Of a stretch of DNA of 64,000 nucleotides, positions 26,781-35,823 are shown piece by piece. The notes below the pieces were generated by a model. It did no database searches. It saw only the letters and a program-made list of their open reading frames with translations, and was not told the DNA's origin. Made by a program: the position numbers and the translations under genes. The stretch lies in NCBI RefSeq assembly GCF_000686845.1, contig NZ_JMLS01000024.1, positions 62,001-126,000 of the forward strand, in the 5' to 3' direction. Position 1 is the first letter of the stretch, and the number at the start of each line of letters is the position of its first letter. This stretch comes from Paenibacillus sp. UNC451MF (lineage in GTDB: Bacteria; Bacillota; Bacilli; Paenibacillales; NBRC-103111).

Positions 26781-27611
26781 TTAGAACCCTAGAATGGAAA
26801 ATTTTTTAGTCGCCGCTTCCTGTACGGCTGTCATAGGCCGCCCAAACAAGCTGATCCGGTCGAATGCCTTTGGCTTCTGCTCCATCTCGTCGCGCAGAGT
26901 GTTACCGAACGCCATGCGAAGCGCTGTGCCGATATTGATTTTGGCTACTCTATAGGATGCGAGCCTGCGCAGCTGATCGTCCGGGACGCCGCTGGAACCA
27001 TGAATGACGAGCGGTATGCTCACCCGGCTTTGGATGCGCTCCAGCAGATCGAAGTCGATACTCGCGCCCTGTGTCTCCATCCGATGGACTGTCCCTACGG
27101 AGATAGCTACCGCGTCAATGCCCGTTTCACGAACGAACTGCTCTACCTCATCTGGATCAGACAGCTGATGCTTCATCGCGATAGACGGATCGCTATAGCC
27201 GACGGAGCCGATTTCCGCTTCGACGGAAATGCCTCGCTGATGAGCATAATCCGCGATTTCCTTCGTTCGGCGGATATTTTCCTCAAGCGACAGCTGCGAA
27301 CCATCATACATAACGGAGCTGAAGCCGTTCTCGATTGCATCGGAGCAGGACTGGAAGTCTTTACCGTGATCCAGGTGGACGCACACCGGTACCGATGCGC
27401 TTTTTGCAGCCTGCAGCATAAGCGGGGCTAAGTATGCAAGCGGCATATGCTGAATAGCCGGAATGTTAGCCGCCAGAATGACTGGCGCGCGCTTCTCCTC
27501 CGCCGCCCGTACGACCGGGATGATATCCTCGTATCCGAATATATTGAACGCCGGTACTGCGTAGTCCCGCTCCGCGGCTTCATCGGCGATTTGTTTCAAG
27601 GTGACAAGCAT
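26781..27611 (-). CDS. iolJ: 6-phospho-5-dehydro-2-deoxy-D-gluconate aldolase (class II)
   Basis: A 276-residue zinc-dependent class II aldolase. It splits 2-deoxy-5-keto-D-gluconate 6-phosphate into dihydroxyacetone phosphate and malonate semialdehyde. Visible motifs are [11 protein letters not shown] at the N-terminus, the zinc His in [10 protein letters not shown], the second metal region [11 protein letters not shown], and [11 protein letters not shown] plus KINIGTALR for phosphate binding. Its place between iolC and iolA separates it from glycolytic fructose-bisphosphate aldolase, which it resembles. AAGGGAGAG precedes the ATG. Confidence 0.93.
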   Translation of the reverse strand: MLVTLKQIADEAAERDYAVPAFNIFGYEDIIPVVRAAEEKRAPVILAANIPAIQHMPLAYLAPLMLQAAKSASVPVCVHLDHGKDFQSCSDAIENGFSSVMYDGSQLSLEENIRRTKEIADYAHQRGISVEAEIGSVGYSDPSIAMKHQLSDPDEVEQFVRETGIDAVAISVGTVHRMETQGASIDFDLLERIQSRVSIPLVIHGSSGVPDDQLRRLASYRVAKINIGTALRMAFGNTLRDEMEQKPKAFDRISLFGRPMTAVQEAATKKFSILGF

Positions 27612-27646
27612 GAAATGGTCTCTCCCTTCCTATCCCTAATGCATTT

Positions 27647-28642
27647 TTATTGATTTGTATGCTTATCGATAATTGCCTGAATTTCTTCTGCCGTGGGCAT
27701 TGCATCCGAGCAGCTGTGACTTGAAACGACGATGGAAGCGGAGGCTGCTCCGAACTGCTGGCTTCTTGCGATGTCCCAACCGTTCATCAAACCGTATATA
27801 AATGCGCCCGCGAACGAATCGCCTGCACCGAAGGTCTTCACGACATTAGCTGGGAAGGTTGTTCCTGTGAAGCTTTGACCGTCTTTGGTAAAAGCGACCG
27901 AGCCGTCTCCGCCGTGCTTCACCAGCACGATCTTCGCGTGATGACCGAACCAGCGGTTGGCCGTAGCGGTATCGTCCTTTTGGAGTGGACCGTACGGGGC
28001 TTCCAGCAGGTCGAACTCTTCTCTTCCACCCAGAATCACATCGCTTTTTTCTGCGACCAGACTGCAGTAAATCCCCGTTTCCTCACGTGAGTTCCATGTA
28101 TAAGGACGATAATCGATATCGAAGAAGACGACGACATTGTGCTTTCTAGCGAGTTCTACCGCTTTGAACACCGCTTCCCGTGATGGGCTTGCGGCCAGTG
28201 CTGTACCGGAGATCATGATTGCCTTCGCGTTCTTAATGTACTCTTCTCGAACATCGCTCGGCTCCAGCTTCAAGTCCGCCACATTATCCCTGTACATCAG
28301 GATGCTGCATTCAGTCGGCGATTTGATTTCGGTAAACGCAAGCCCTGTAACGGTACCGGATTTGTCCGTTATGACATTGGATGTATCGATTCCACGTTGC
28401 TCAAGATAATTCGTGATGAAGCGTCCGTGCTGATCGTCGGACACTCTGCCAATGAAGCCTGACTTCTTGCCCAGTCTTGCGATGGCGATAGTAATGTTGG
28501 CTGGCGACCCCCCGACATACTTGGTAAAGGTCCGTGTTTCTTCCATCGGACGGTGAATTTCATTGGCGTTCAAATCAATGCACAAGCGGCCCAAACCGAT
28601 AAAATCCATCGGACGACTTTCATCAAATGTAATCAAGCTCAT
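27647..28642 (-). CDS. iolC: 5-dehydro-2-deoxygluconokinase (PfkB family)
   Basis: A 331-residue sugar kinase that phosphorylates 5-keto-2-deoxygluconate using ATP. PfkB signature 1 is KYVGGSPANITIAIARLGKK at about residues 41-60, and signature 2 with the catalytic base is VKTFGAGDSFAGAFIYGL near residue 275. The start at 28642 (MSLITFDES) is set by AGGAGG six bases before it; the frame is open 25 codons further up without such a signal. It lies between iolB and iolJ in the operon. Confidence 0.95.
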   Translation of the reverse strand: MSLITFDESRPMDFIGLGRLCIDLNANEIHRPMEETRTFTKYVGGSPANITIAIARLGKKSGFIGRVSDDQHGRFITNYLEQRGIDTSNVITDKSGTVTGLAFTEIKSPTECSILMYRDNVADLKLEPSDVREEYIKNAKAIMISGTALAASPSREAVFKAVELARKHNVVVFFDIDYRPYTWNSREETGIYCSLVAEKSDVILGGREEFDLLEAPYGPLQKDDTATANRWFGHHAKIVLVKHGGDGSVAFTKDGQSFTGTTFPANVVKTFGAGDSFAGAFIYGLMNGWDIARSQQFGAASASIVVSSHSCSDAMPTAEEIQAIIDKHTNQ

Positions 28643-28673
28643 ATTGACCTCCTCGATAGGTATTGATTTTGAT

Positions 28674-29495
28674 TTATTTGGTCCATTCCTTAAATATCCA
28701 CTCATGATCAGGATCATTCTTGAACTTCCACGTCCGGACAGGCCCGGCCATGACGTTCAAATAATACAAATCATACCCGGGTGGTGCAGATACCGGATGA
28801 TAACCTCGCGGAACCAAAACAGCATCTCCATTGCTTACAGCCAGCGTTTCATTAAGCGACCGGTCGTCAGTATATACTCTTTGGATCGCAAAGCCATGCT
28901 CAGGTTGAATCTTATGATAGTAGGTTTCTTCCAAGTAAGATTGCTCAGGCAAGCGCTCCTCGTCATGCTTGTGCGGCGGGTAGCTCGACCAGTGACCGTT
29001 AGGTGTTAATACCTCGACGACGAGCAGACTGTCCGCCGGTTCATTTTCCGGTAAAATTTGATGAATTCGCCGCTCGGCGTTTCCTTTACCGCGAATCTCC
29101 ACCTCAATCTGTGATGGAGAGATCAATCGGGCCTCGTACGTTCCTTTCCCCGGCGCCCTGCATACGGCCAGCTCCAAATCGGTGATAGCTTCGACCTCAT
29201 AGTGGTCTCCGGATGGAACGTACACCGCATAGGGCGGAATTTGCTCGAACACGCTCATCCTTTCGCCTATTTGCTCCCAGCTCTGATCAGCCGTAGCTAT
29301 GTTTGCCTTCCCTCCGATCAGGACAAGGCACACTTCCTCTTCCCCCGTCTCCTGCTGCAGCTGCTGTCCTGGTTCAAGGCGGTACACTTCAAAGCCAACG
29401 AATTTCCATCCTGCGGAATGGGGCGTTATGTTGAGCACGCGGCCGCCTTCCTCAGGCACTACAGCGCTGCTAACAATCAGCTCGCTCTTGGACAT
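28674..29495 (-). CDS. iolB: 5-deoxy-glucuronate isomerase
   Basis: A 273-residue bicupin that isomerises 5-deoxy-D-glucuronate to 5-keto-2-deoxygluconate. The first cupin shows EEVCLVLIGGKANI and YAVYVPSGDHYEV; the second shows the metal-binding pattern SSYPPHKHDEERLPEQSYLEE and AVLVPRGYHPVSAPPGYDLYY, which is close to the Bacillus IolB pattern. AAAGGAGGAACAGCA precedes the ATG. It lies 14 bases after iolG and 31 bases before iolC. Confidence 0.95.
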   Translation of the reverse strand: MSKSELIVSSAVVPEEGGRVLNITPHSAGWKFVGFEVYRLEPGQQLQQETGEEEVCLVLIGGKANIATADQSWEQIGERMSVFEQIPPYAVYVPSGDHYEVEAITDLELAVCRAPGKGTYEARLISPSQIEVEIRGKGNAERRIHQILPENEPADSLLVVEVLTPNGHWSSYPPHKHDEERLPEQSYLEETYYHKIQPEHGFAIQRVYTDDRSLNETLAVSNGDAVLVPRGYHPVSAPPGYDLYYLNVMAGPVRTWKFKNDPDHEWIFKEWTK

Positions 29496-29509
29496 TGCTG
29501 TTCCTCCTT

Positions 29510-30535
29510 TTAGCCGATTCCGACTTCGATTTCGCTTAATTTCACCGGTCGTCCCTCAAGCAGGGAAACCTTGGCGGCGTACGCTATTTTCTCTGCCTGA
29601 AAAGCGTCGTTGCCGTCTACCGGCACCTGATTTCCATTCAAGATGCAATCGATGAACTGACGTGTCTCGTCGATGTATGAATCGTGGTACCTCTCCAAGA
29701 AAAAATATTTAGGATTATCACGAATAACTCCATTAGCTGTGCTGATTTCGGCGGTATTCGGATGGTCGTTCTGAACGCCAACACTGCCTTCGGAGCCGAA
29801 TACTTCCACCCTTTGATCGTATCCATATACCGCCTTGCGGCTGTTATCAATGACGCCGAGCGCACCATTAGCAAACCTCAGGCTGATGATCGCCGTATCA
29901 ATATCGTCCAATTCTCCGATTACCGGATCTACAAGCACCGCACCCAGAGCGTATACCTCCGTCACTTCACTGCCGGACAAATACCTCGCCATATCAAAAT
30001 CGTGAATCGCCATATCCATGAATAGTCCGCCGGATACTTTGATGTAGTCATTACTTGGCGGCGCCGGATCACGGGACGTGATTTTGATTAAATGGGGTTC
30101 TCCGACGCGGCCGGCTTTTACGAGCTCACGCACTCTTTTGAAATTATGATCAAATCGCCGGTTGAAGCCCGTCTGCAAAATAACTCCTGCCGCCCGAACC
30201 TCCTCCAACGCTGCTGCCGTTTGGCGGTAATCAAGGCTGATCGGCTTCTCGCAAAAAATATGCTTGCCCGCTCTCGCAGCTTCCGTAATAAAAGGAACGT
30301 GCGTATTCGTAGAGGAGCATATAAAGACGGCATCAATATCCGGGTCTTCCATGATGTCCTTGTAATTATCCGTAACCGTAGGAACGCCGAGACCTGCAGC
30401 CCAATCCTTCAGTTCATCCGTGACATAAACGTCCGATATTTGGCGGATGGCGACCCGGCCGTTCCGTGTCAAGTGCTCTGCATGCAACCGGCCGATTCTT
30501 CCCGCGCCAATAATCCCAATGTTTAATTTATCCAT
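29510..30535 (-). CDS. iolG: Inositol 2-dehydrogenase (Gfo/Idh/MocA family)
   Basis: A 341-residue NAD-dependent oxidoreductase that oxidises myo-inositol to scyllo-inosose, the first pathway step. The Rossmann motif is IGIIGAGRIGRLHAEHL at residues 5-21, the conserved EKP motif is in HIFCEKPISLDY (Lys about residue 97), and the catalytic region has FMDMAIHDFDMARYL with the His/Asp pair. Its place in the operon supports inositol over other Gfo/Idh/MocA substrates. An operator-like site lies in the 59-base spacer before it. Confidence 0.9.
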   Translation of the reverse strand: MDKLNIGIIGAGRIGRLHAEHLTRNGRVAIRQISDVYVTDELKDWAAGLGVPTVTDNYKDIMEDPDIDAVFICSSTNTHVPFITEAARAGKHIFCEKPISLDYRQTAAALEEVRAAGVILQTGFNRRFDHNFKRVRELVKAGRVGEPHLIKITSRDPAPPSNDYIKVSGGLFMDMAIHDFDMARYLSGSEVTEVYALGAVLVDPVIGELDDIDTAIISLRFANGALGVIDNSRKAVYGYDQRVEVFGSEGSVGVQNDHPNTAEISTANGVIRDNPKYFFLERYHDSYIDETRQFIDCILNGNQVPVDGNDAFQAEKIAYAAKVSLLEGRPVKLSEIEVGIG

Positions 30536-30563
30536 AGTTTGACCTCACTGTCGTTCATTTAGG

Positions 30564-30577
30564 TTAAGCGCTTTATC
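30564..30577. promoter_or_regulatory. TTAAGCGCTT operator-like site inside the iol operon
   Basis: GGTTAAGCGCTTTATC in the iolE-iolG spacer repeats the palindromic core found twice in front of iolD. Within an operon it may act as a roadblock or control an internal promoter. Confidence 0.45.
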
Positions 30578-30594
30578 TTAAAATAAGTTCATGC

Positions 30595-31485
30595 CTATAA
30601 AGATGAATCACCGGTTATTTCGCTCAAGTAAGCCCTTGCTCTTTGTGCATACTCCACCGGATCGGCAATAGAGGGGTCCTGCTCCGCTTCAATAATCATC
30701 CAGCCTTCATATCCGCGTGCCTTGAGCTCGTTGAAGATAGGTTTGAAGTCAATGCAGCCGTCTCCCGGGACGGTGAAAATACCTTTGCGCACGGCTTCTC
30801 TGAACCGGATGCCCTCTTGACGCTTCCAGTCCAGCACCTCCGGACGAATATCCTTCAGGTGGATATAGCGGATACGGTCGTAGTAGGTTTGCAAAATATA
30901 CAGCGGATCGCTTCCTCCAAAATAAGCGTGCCCCGTATCATATAGCATGTGAACGAGTTCTGGATCGGTGGAATCCATTAACCGCGCGATTTCTTCACCG
31001 CTCTCGACTACCGTCTCCCCATGGTAATGATAGACCAGCTGCATGCCGTTGTCCCTGCAGTAGCGGCCGGCTTCATTCAATCCGTCGACCATATGCTTCC
31101 ATTGCTCATCAGTTAAAGGTTCGATTCGTACCGAATTGTTCTCCAGATCCTCGAAGGCATTGCCCGTCTCACAGGTTACCACGTAGCGGCAGCCCATCGC
31201 TTTTAAAAAGTCAGCGTGCTCGCGAAACGCTTGAAGCTCTTCCTCCCTGCGTTCCAGCTGGCTAAAATGGACGGATTTCCACTGCGAGGTCAGGACCATT
31301 CCATTGCGATCCAACAGCTCCTTCAGCTCTTCCGTGTCTCGAGGGAACTTGCGGCAGAACTCCGTTCCCTCAAAGCCCAGCCGGGACATATCTCCAAGCA
31401 CCTGCTCTGCGGTGTAATGATCGCCAAGCTCCATAATATCTTCGTTGACCCAATTGATGGCCGAGATGCCATAGTTCACTTTCAT
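30595..31485 (-). CDS. iolE: Inosose dehydratase
   Basis: A 296-residue TIM-barrel enzyme of the xylose-isomerase-like superfamily. It dehydrates scyllo-inosose to the dione that IolD hydrolyses. Family features are YGISAINWVNEDIMELG at the N-terminus, FEGTEFCRKF, LVYHYHGETVVES with metal-binding residues, LYDTGHAYFGG and YIHLKDIR. The ATG at 31485 has GAGAGGAGTC before it; an upstream in-frame ATG does not. It follows iolD by 38 bases. Confidence 0.93.
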   Translation of the reverse strand: MKVNYGISAINWVNEDIMELGDHYTAEQVLGDMSRLGFEGTEFCRKFPRDTEELKELLDRNGMVLTSQWKSVHFSQLERREEELQAFREHADFLKAMGCRYVVTCETGNAFEDLENNSVRIEPLTDEQWKHMVDGLNEAGRYCRDNGMQLVYHYHGETVVESGEEIARLMDSTDPELVHMLYDTGHAYFGGSDPLYILQTYYDRIRYIHLKDIRPEVLDWKRQEGIRFREAVRKGIFTVPGDGCIDFKPIFNELKARGYEGWMIIEAEQDPSIADPVEYAQRARAYLSEITGDSSL

Positions 31486-31523
31486 GGACAGACTCCTCTC
31501 TCCTATATGCAACTTGTGACGGC

Positions 31524-33389
31524 CTACCATTTGGGTGCCGTGCTTAATTTAGCTTGAAGCTCCTTGTAGGATTGCTTCACATTATCCATGTCCGAAACCT
31601 CTGCGACTCCTACGTGCCACCACGATTCGTAGCCATCTGTGTTCGTTCCAGGAAGCACCTTCATATCGATTAAGGTTGTCACTTGTTCTCCCTTTGCCTT
31701 CTCGAGGGCAGTTCTCAGCTCCTCTACTGTATGGACAGAGTAAGCTTTTGCTCCCAAGCTGCGGGCATGTGCTGCAAAATCAATCGGCATGTAATCCCCG
31801 GTAAGCTGGCTCGTCGAATTGGAGCGCTCGCGGAATTCGTTGCCGAAGCTGCCGCTGCCATGGCCTCTTTGCAGGTTATGAATGCATTGGAAGCCGTGGT
31901 TGTCGAACAGGAGAATCGTTATTTTTCTCCCTTCCTGCAAACTGGTCACAAGCTCCGAGTGAAGCATCAAATAACTGCCGTCCCCAACCAGGGCGTACAC
32001 TTCTCGATCCGGCTCCGCAAGCTTAATTCCGAAGGCACCGGACACTTCATAGCCCATGCAGGAAAATCCGTACTCCATGTGATACGTCTTCGGCTGCGTC
32101 GTTCTCCAGACACGATGCAGGTCACCGGGTAGGCTTCCCGCTGCACAGACGATGACATCCTGCTCGTCAATGAAGCCGTTGATTTCGCCGAGAACACGGG
32201 TCTGTGCCAAACCGTCTGGACGTTCCAAACTGTATAAACGGTCTACCTCGACATCCCACTGCCGCTTCAGCTCCCCCAATTCCTCCGAGGTGTAGCTGGA
32301 CGAATAACCATGGACCTTCAATTCTCTTGCAATGGCTTGAAGCGCATCCCGCGCATCAGCCGTGACATAAGTGCCGTCCAACTTGTACGCATCCAAGGAG
32401 CTGACATTCAAGTTCAGAAACTCGACGCCCTCTTGGGAAAATGCTGTCTTGGAAGCGGTAGAAAAATCGGACATTCTTGTTCCTACGCCAATGACAAGAT
32501 CCGCCTGTGCCGCTAACCAGTTCGCGCCGAGCGTTCCCGTGACGCCTACACCGCCAAAGCTGAGCGGATGCTGCCAAGAGATGGCGCTTTTGCCTGCCTG
32601 TGTCTCTGTGACCGGAATGTTGAACGCTTCCGCGAACTGCCTAAGCTCCTCGACAGCCAGCGAATAATGTACTCCGCCGCCGACTACGAGCAGCGGACGC
32701 TTCTTGCTTCGAATCAGCTGAGCTGCCCGGGCAACGGCACTTGCTGCTGCGGGTTTTCTGTCGATATGATGCACGCGCTTAGCTAGAAACTGTTCCGGAT
32801 AGTCGTATGCTTCACACTGCACGTCCTGCGGCAGGCACAATGTCACGGCTCCCGTCTCTGCCGGGTCGGTGAGAACACGCATTGCGTTGATAGCTGCCGT
32901 CATCAGCTGCTCTGGACGGTTGATGCGATCCCAATATTTGCTGACCGGCTTGAAGGCATCATTCGCAGTCGCCGTATAATCCAGCGGATATTCAATCTGC
33001 TGAAGCACGGGATCGGGCTGTCTGCTGGCAAAAACATCGCCAGGCAAGAGCAGCAGAGGTATCCGGTTAACCGTGGCCACTCCGGCCGCCGTAACCATAT
33101 TCAATGCGCCCGGACCTATTGACGAGGTGCAGGCGAACATTTCCAGCCGATTCTTCTGCTTCGCATAAGCGATTGCAGCGTGCGCCATCCCTTGCTCATT
33201 TTTCCCTTGAATGAAGAGCATCTCTTCCTTGTACTGCTCCAGCGCCTGACCGAGCCCCGTTACATTACCATGACCGAATATGCCCATCACGCCTTTGAAG
33301 CATTTGTGCTCGACGCCATCAATCTCGATATACTGATTGTTCAAAAAACGAAGCAACGCCTGTGCCATCGTCAATGTTACCGTTTTCAT
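31524..33389 (-). CDS. iolD: 3D-(3,5/4)-trihydroxycyclohexane-1,2-dione hydrolase
   Basis: A 621-residue thiamine-diphosphate enzyme that opens the ring of the inositol-derived dione to give 5-deoxyglucuronate. The N-terminal region has [14 protein letters not shown] and [12 protein letters not shown], holding the Glu that activates the cofactor. The central region has [11 protein letters not shown]. The C-terminal TPP motif runs from [10 protein letters not shown] to TILLFDNHG. The length matches IolD from Bacillus. The start at 33389 follows AGGTGGAGGAGC. First gene of the operon; two operator-like sites stand in front of it. Confidence 0.95.
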   Translation of the reverse strand: MKTVTLTMAQALLRFLNNQYIEIDGVEHKCFKGVMGIFGHGNVTGLGQALEQYKEEMLFIQGKNEQGMAHAAIAYAKQKNRLEMFACTSSIGPGALNMVTAAGVATVNRIPLLLLPGDVFASRQPDPVLQQIEYPLDYTATANDAFKPVSKYWDRINRPEQLMTAAINAMRVLTDPAETGAVTLCLPQDVQCEAYDYPEQFLAKRVHHIDRKPAAASAVARAAQLIRSKKRPLLVVGGGVHYSLAVEELRQFAEAFNIPVTETQAGKSAISWQHPLSFGGVGVTGTLGANWLAAQADLVIGVGTRMSDFSTASKTAFSQEGVEFLNLNVSSLDAYKLDGTYVTADARDALQAIARELKVHGYSSSYTSEELGELKRQWDVEVDRLYSLERPDGLAQTRVLGEINGFIDEQDVIVCAAGSLPGDLHRVWRTTQPKTYHMEYGFSCMGYEVSGAFGIKLAEPDREVYALVGDGSYLMLHSELVTSLQEGRKITILLFDNHGFQCIHNLQRGHGSGSFGNEFRERSNSTSQLTGDYMPIDFAAHARSLGAKAYSVHTVEELRTALEKAKGEQVTTLIDMKVLPGTNTDGYESWWHVGVAEVSDMDNVKQSYKELQAKLSTAPKW

Positions 33390-33410
33390 AAATCGCTCCT
33401 CCACCTTTTT

Positions 33411-33505
33411 GATTTAAGCGCTTCACCTAAAACAATATATTGCTTAATCGATCTAAAAATACATTTATAGCGGTAAACTTCTCAGCTTGTGGTTAAGCGC
33501 TTTCC
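33411..33505. promoter_or_regulatory. Control region of the iol operon with two TTAAGCGCTT sites
   Basis: The spacer before iolD holds two copies of the palindromic core TTAAGCGCTT, at 33414-33423 and 33493-33502, 79 bases apart centre to centre (about seven and a half helical turns). A CG-centred palindrome is the mark of LacI/GalR-family operators; the second copy also partly fits the cre consensus (11 of 14). The spacing would allow looping by a tetrameric repressor. The remaining 215 bases up to the cardiolipin synthase start hold no clear feature. Confidence 0.6.
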
Positions 33506-33720
33506 CTTAATTCAAATTTACTCCATCCCTCCGTTGTTGTCAATGAGTAAATAGATACTTTCTCAAGACTCCTTAAAACGGATCACCTGGAGGCAGAACT
33601 CATTCGGCTTCATGCATACGGGAATCTGGGTAAGGAGATTCTAACACTAAGGTGGATAATGATTCCATAAGGGGTTATTCTTAAAGAAAAGAGTCGAAAG
33701 CTTGCAGGAGGTGACCCCGC

Positions 33721-35169
33721 TTGTTCGAATTTCAAGACGTTTATAATTTGCTGACGCTTCTCAATTATCTCTTTGCCTTAGCCATCATCTTTTTTGAGCG
33801 CCGCAATGTGGTGGCCACTTGGGCTTGGCTGATGGTCCTCCTCTTCCTCCCTGGGGTCGGATTTATCATTTATCTGCTGGTTGGTAAAACGTTGAATGGC
33901 CGCCGGATAAAGGCGATGAGAGATGAGACTAGAGAGGATTTCAACGCGGTATCGCGCCTGCAGACAGAGCAAATTGAGCTCGGAGTGATGCACTATGTTG
34001 ACCCAGCCATGGAGGCTTACCGCGATATGATGCATATGAACCTGATGAGCGGCCGTTATTCCGTACTGACCCAAGATAATCAGGTTGAAATTTTCACGGA
34101 TGGCCGAAGCAAGTTCACCTCATTGTTTACGGCAATTCGAGAGGCAGAACTATATATTCATTTGCAGTATTACATTGTGCGAGCGGATGCGTTAGGACAG
34201 GAGTTGATCCGTCTTCTGACGCAAAAAGCTCAGGAGGGCGTCGAGGTTAGGCTGTTGTACGACGATGTCGGAAGCTATGGGCTGCAAAAGCATTTCCTGA
34301 AACCGCTGCTCGATGCGGGCGGAGAGGCAGCAGCATTTTTTCCGTCAAGGATTCGTTATTTGAACCTGAGGCTAAACTACCGTAACCATCGCAAAGTATG
34401 TGTTATCGACGGCAAATGGGGCTATATCGGAGGCTTCAATGTAGGGGATGAGTACTTGGGTCTAGACCCGAAGCTCGGCTCCTGGAGGGATACCCATTTG
34501 AAGCTTGCGGGCAGCGTCGTCAAAGTGCTGCAGGCTCATTTTATGATGGATTGGAACCGAACCTCCGCGCCTCCAATCAGCTATGAAGCTAAATATTTTT
34601 CCGAGGATATGCACCCGCAAGGCGTGGGTATGCAGATCGTGTCTAGCGGTCCTCACTCGCATCGGCAGCAGATCAAAAATGCCTATATTAAAATGATTCA
34701 TTCCGCCAAACGCAGCGTCTTTATTCAATCGCCTTATTTTGTACCCGATGAGAGTCTGTTGAATGCGCTGAAAATGGCCGCTTTATCCGGTATCGACGTC
34801 AAAGTCATGATCCCGGACCGTCCGGATCATTTTTTCGTCTTCTGGGCATCCCGTTCTTACCTGGGAGAGTTATTGGATAGCGGGGTGCGTTGTTATTTGT
34901 ACGAAGAAGGCTTTCTTCATGCCAAAACGCTTGTGATTGATGGCAAGGTCGCTTCAGTAGGTACAGCCAATATCGATATTCGCAGCTTCAAGCTGAACTT
35001 TGAAATTAACGCCTTTATTTACGATACGAAGACAGCGGGTAAGCTTGAAAATCTCTTTACAGCGGATCTGAACCATTCTCATGAGCTGACACTAGCTTCC
35101 TACAAACGGAGATCTTATCTAAGTCAATTCAAAGAGTCGATCGCCAGACTGCTGTCCCCTCTACTGTAA
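33721..35169 (+). CDS. cls: Cardiolipin synthase (phospholipase D family)
   Basis: A 482-residue membrane enzyme that joins two phosphatidylglycerol molecules into cardiolipin. Two N-terminal membrane helices (about residues 9-27 and 36-56) precede two phospholipase-D HKD motifs: NHRKVCVIDGKWGYIGGFN at about residue 221 and LHAKTLVIDGKVASVGTAN at about 400. The length is that of bacterial ClsA-type enzymes. The start is TTG at 33721 with GGAGGTGA nine bases before it. A single-gene unit on the plus strand. Confidence 0.94.
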   Translation: MFEFQDVYNLLTLLNYLFALAIIFFERRNVVATWAWLMVLLFLPGVGFIIYLLVGKTLNGRRIKAMRDETREDFNAVSRLQTEQIELGVMHYVDPAMEAYRDMMHMNLMSGRYSVLTQDNQVEIFTDGRSKFTSLFTAIREAELYIHLQYYIVRADALGQELIRLLTQKAQEGVEVRLLYDDVGSYGLQKHFLKPLLDAGGEAAAFFPSRIRYLNLRLNYRNHRKVCVIDGKWGYIGGFNVGDEYLGLDPKLGSWRDTHLKLAGSVVKVLQAHFMMDWNRTSAPPISYEAKYFSEDMHPQGVGMQIVSSGPHSHRQQIKNAYIKMIHSAKRSVFIQSPYFVPDESLLNALKMAALSGIDVKVMIPDRPDHFFVFWASRSYLGELLDSGVRCYLYEEGFLHAKTLVIDGKVASVGTANIDIRSFKLNFEINAFIYDTKTAGKLENLFTADLNHSHELTLASYKRRSYLSQFKESIARLLSPLL

Positions 35170-35220
35170 CAGATACAGACTGGTACCAGGGCAGCCGCTA
35201 GTGATCCTTTTGGCAAGAAC

Positions 35221-35252
35221 AAAAAAAACAGCGGACGCTTAAGCGCCGCTGC
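35221..35252 (-). terminator. Intrinsic terminator overlapping the stop codon of 35239-35727
   Basis: AGCGG/CCGCT with inner GCTTAAGC forms a hairpin that includes the TAA stop, followed on the minus strand by an eight-base T-run. Confidence 0.8.
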
Positions 35253-35727
35253 GGGTAAACCCTTCTTCCAGAAGGTATTCTTCGGCTTCCTCGTAGGTTT
35301 CGAAGGCCGACTCCAGATTTTGTCTATCATATAGATACCACAGCTCATCTTCGTAGAAGAGCCGCAGCTTATGGTTGTCAGGACCGGTCCACAGCTCCTC
35401 ACGGCTTGCTGCTGACGAAGTTGAAGACGACTTCGCAGTCTGCGTCGGATCAGGTGCGAGCGAGCGGATGGAGGCTTCAAGCAAGCTGCGAAGCTCCTCT
35501 TCCGTGAGATCTCGGATATTGACGAGCCCTTTCTCGTCGGTCGAATATCCCTTCAAATGTCCGGCGTAGACGAAGCCGTTGCCGTTTTTGTGCAGGTGAT
35601 AAACGACATTTTTGCGGTCAAAGCCGCTGTCCTCATATTGAAAATTGACCCGGCCCAAGGAGACGTCCTTGCGCTGCAGCTCCGGGAATGATTCTATAAC
35701 AGCCAGTTTTTGTTCAAAAGTGAGCAT
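35239..35727 (-). CDS. Conserved hypothetical protein with two similar halves
   Basis: A 162-residue cytosolic protein beginning MLTFEQKLAVIESFPELQRK. The ATG at 35727 is chosen over one at 35790 because GCGGAGGACATGAA lies before it. The first half has NFQYEDSGFDRKNVVYHLHKNGNGFVYAGH and the second half LRLFYEDELWYLYDRQNLESAFETYEEAEEYL, which looks like the same beta-rich layout repeated, joined by a Ser/Thr-rich linker at about residues 98-110. No catalytic motif or membrane segment. I do not recognise the family. It is a single-gene unit downstream of thrS. Confidence 0.75.
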   Translation of the reverse strand: MLTFEQKLAVIESFPELQRKDVSLGRVNFQYEDSGFDRKNVVYHLHKNGNGFVYAGHLKGYSTDEKGLVNIRDLTEEELRSLLEASIRSLAPDPTQTAKSSSTSSAASREELWTGPDNHKLRLFYEDELWYLYDRQNLESAFETYEEAEEYLLEEGFTRSGA

Positions 35728-35823
35728 TTCATGTCCTCCGCGGTCCATTGGTGTTTTGTTGATTATAGCACAGGATTGTACGAAGACCAATGAAAGAACG
35801 CAGAGTTCCCTTTCCCCCTTCAG

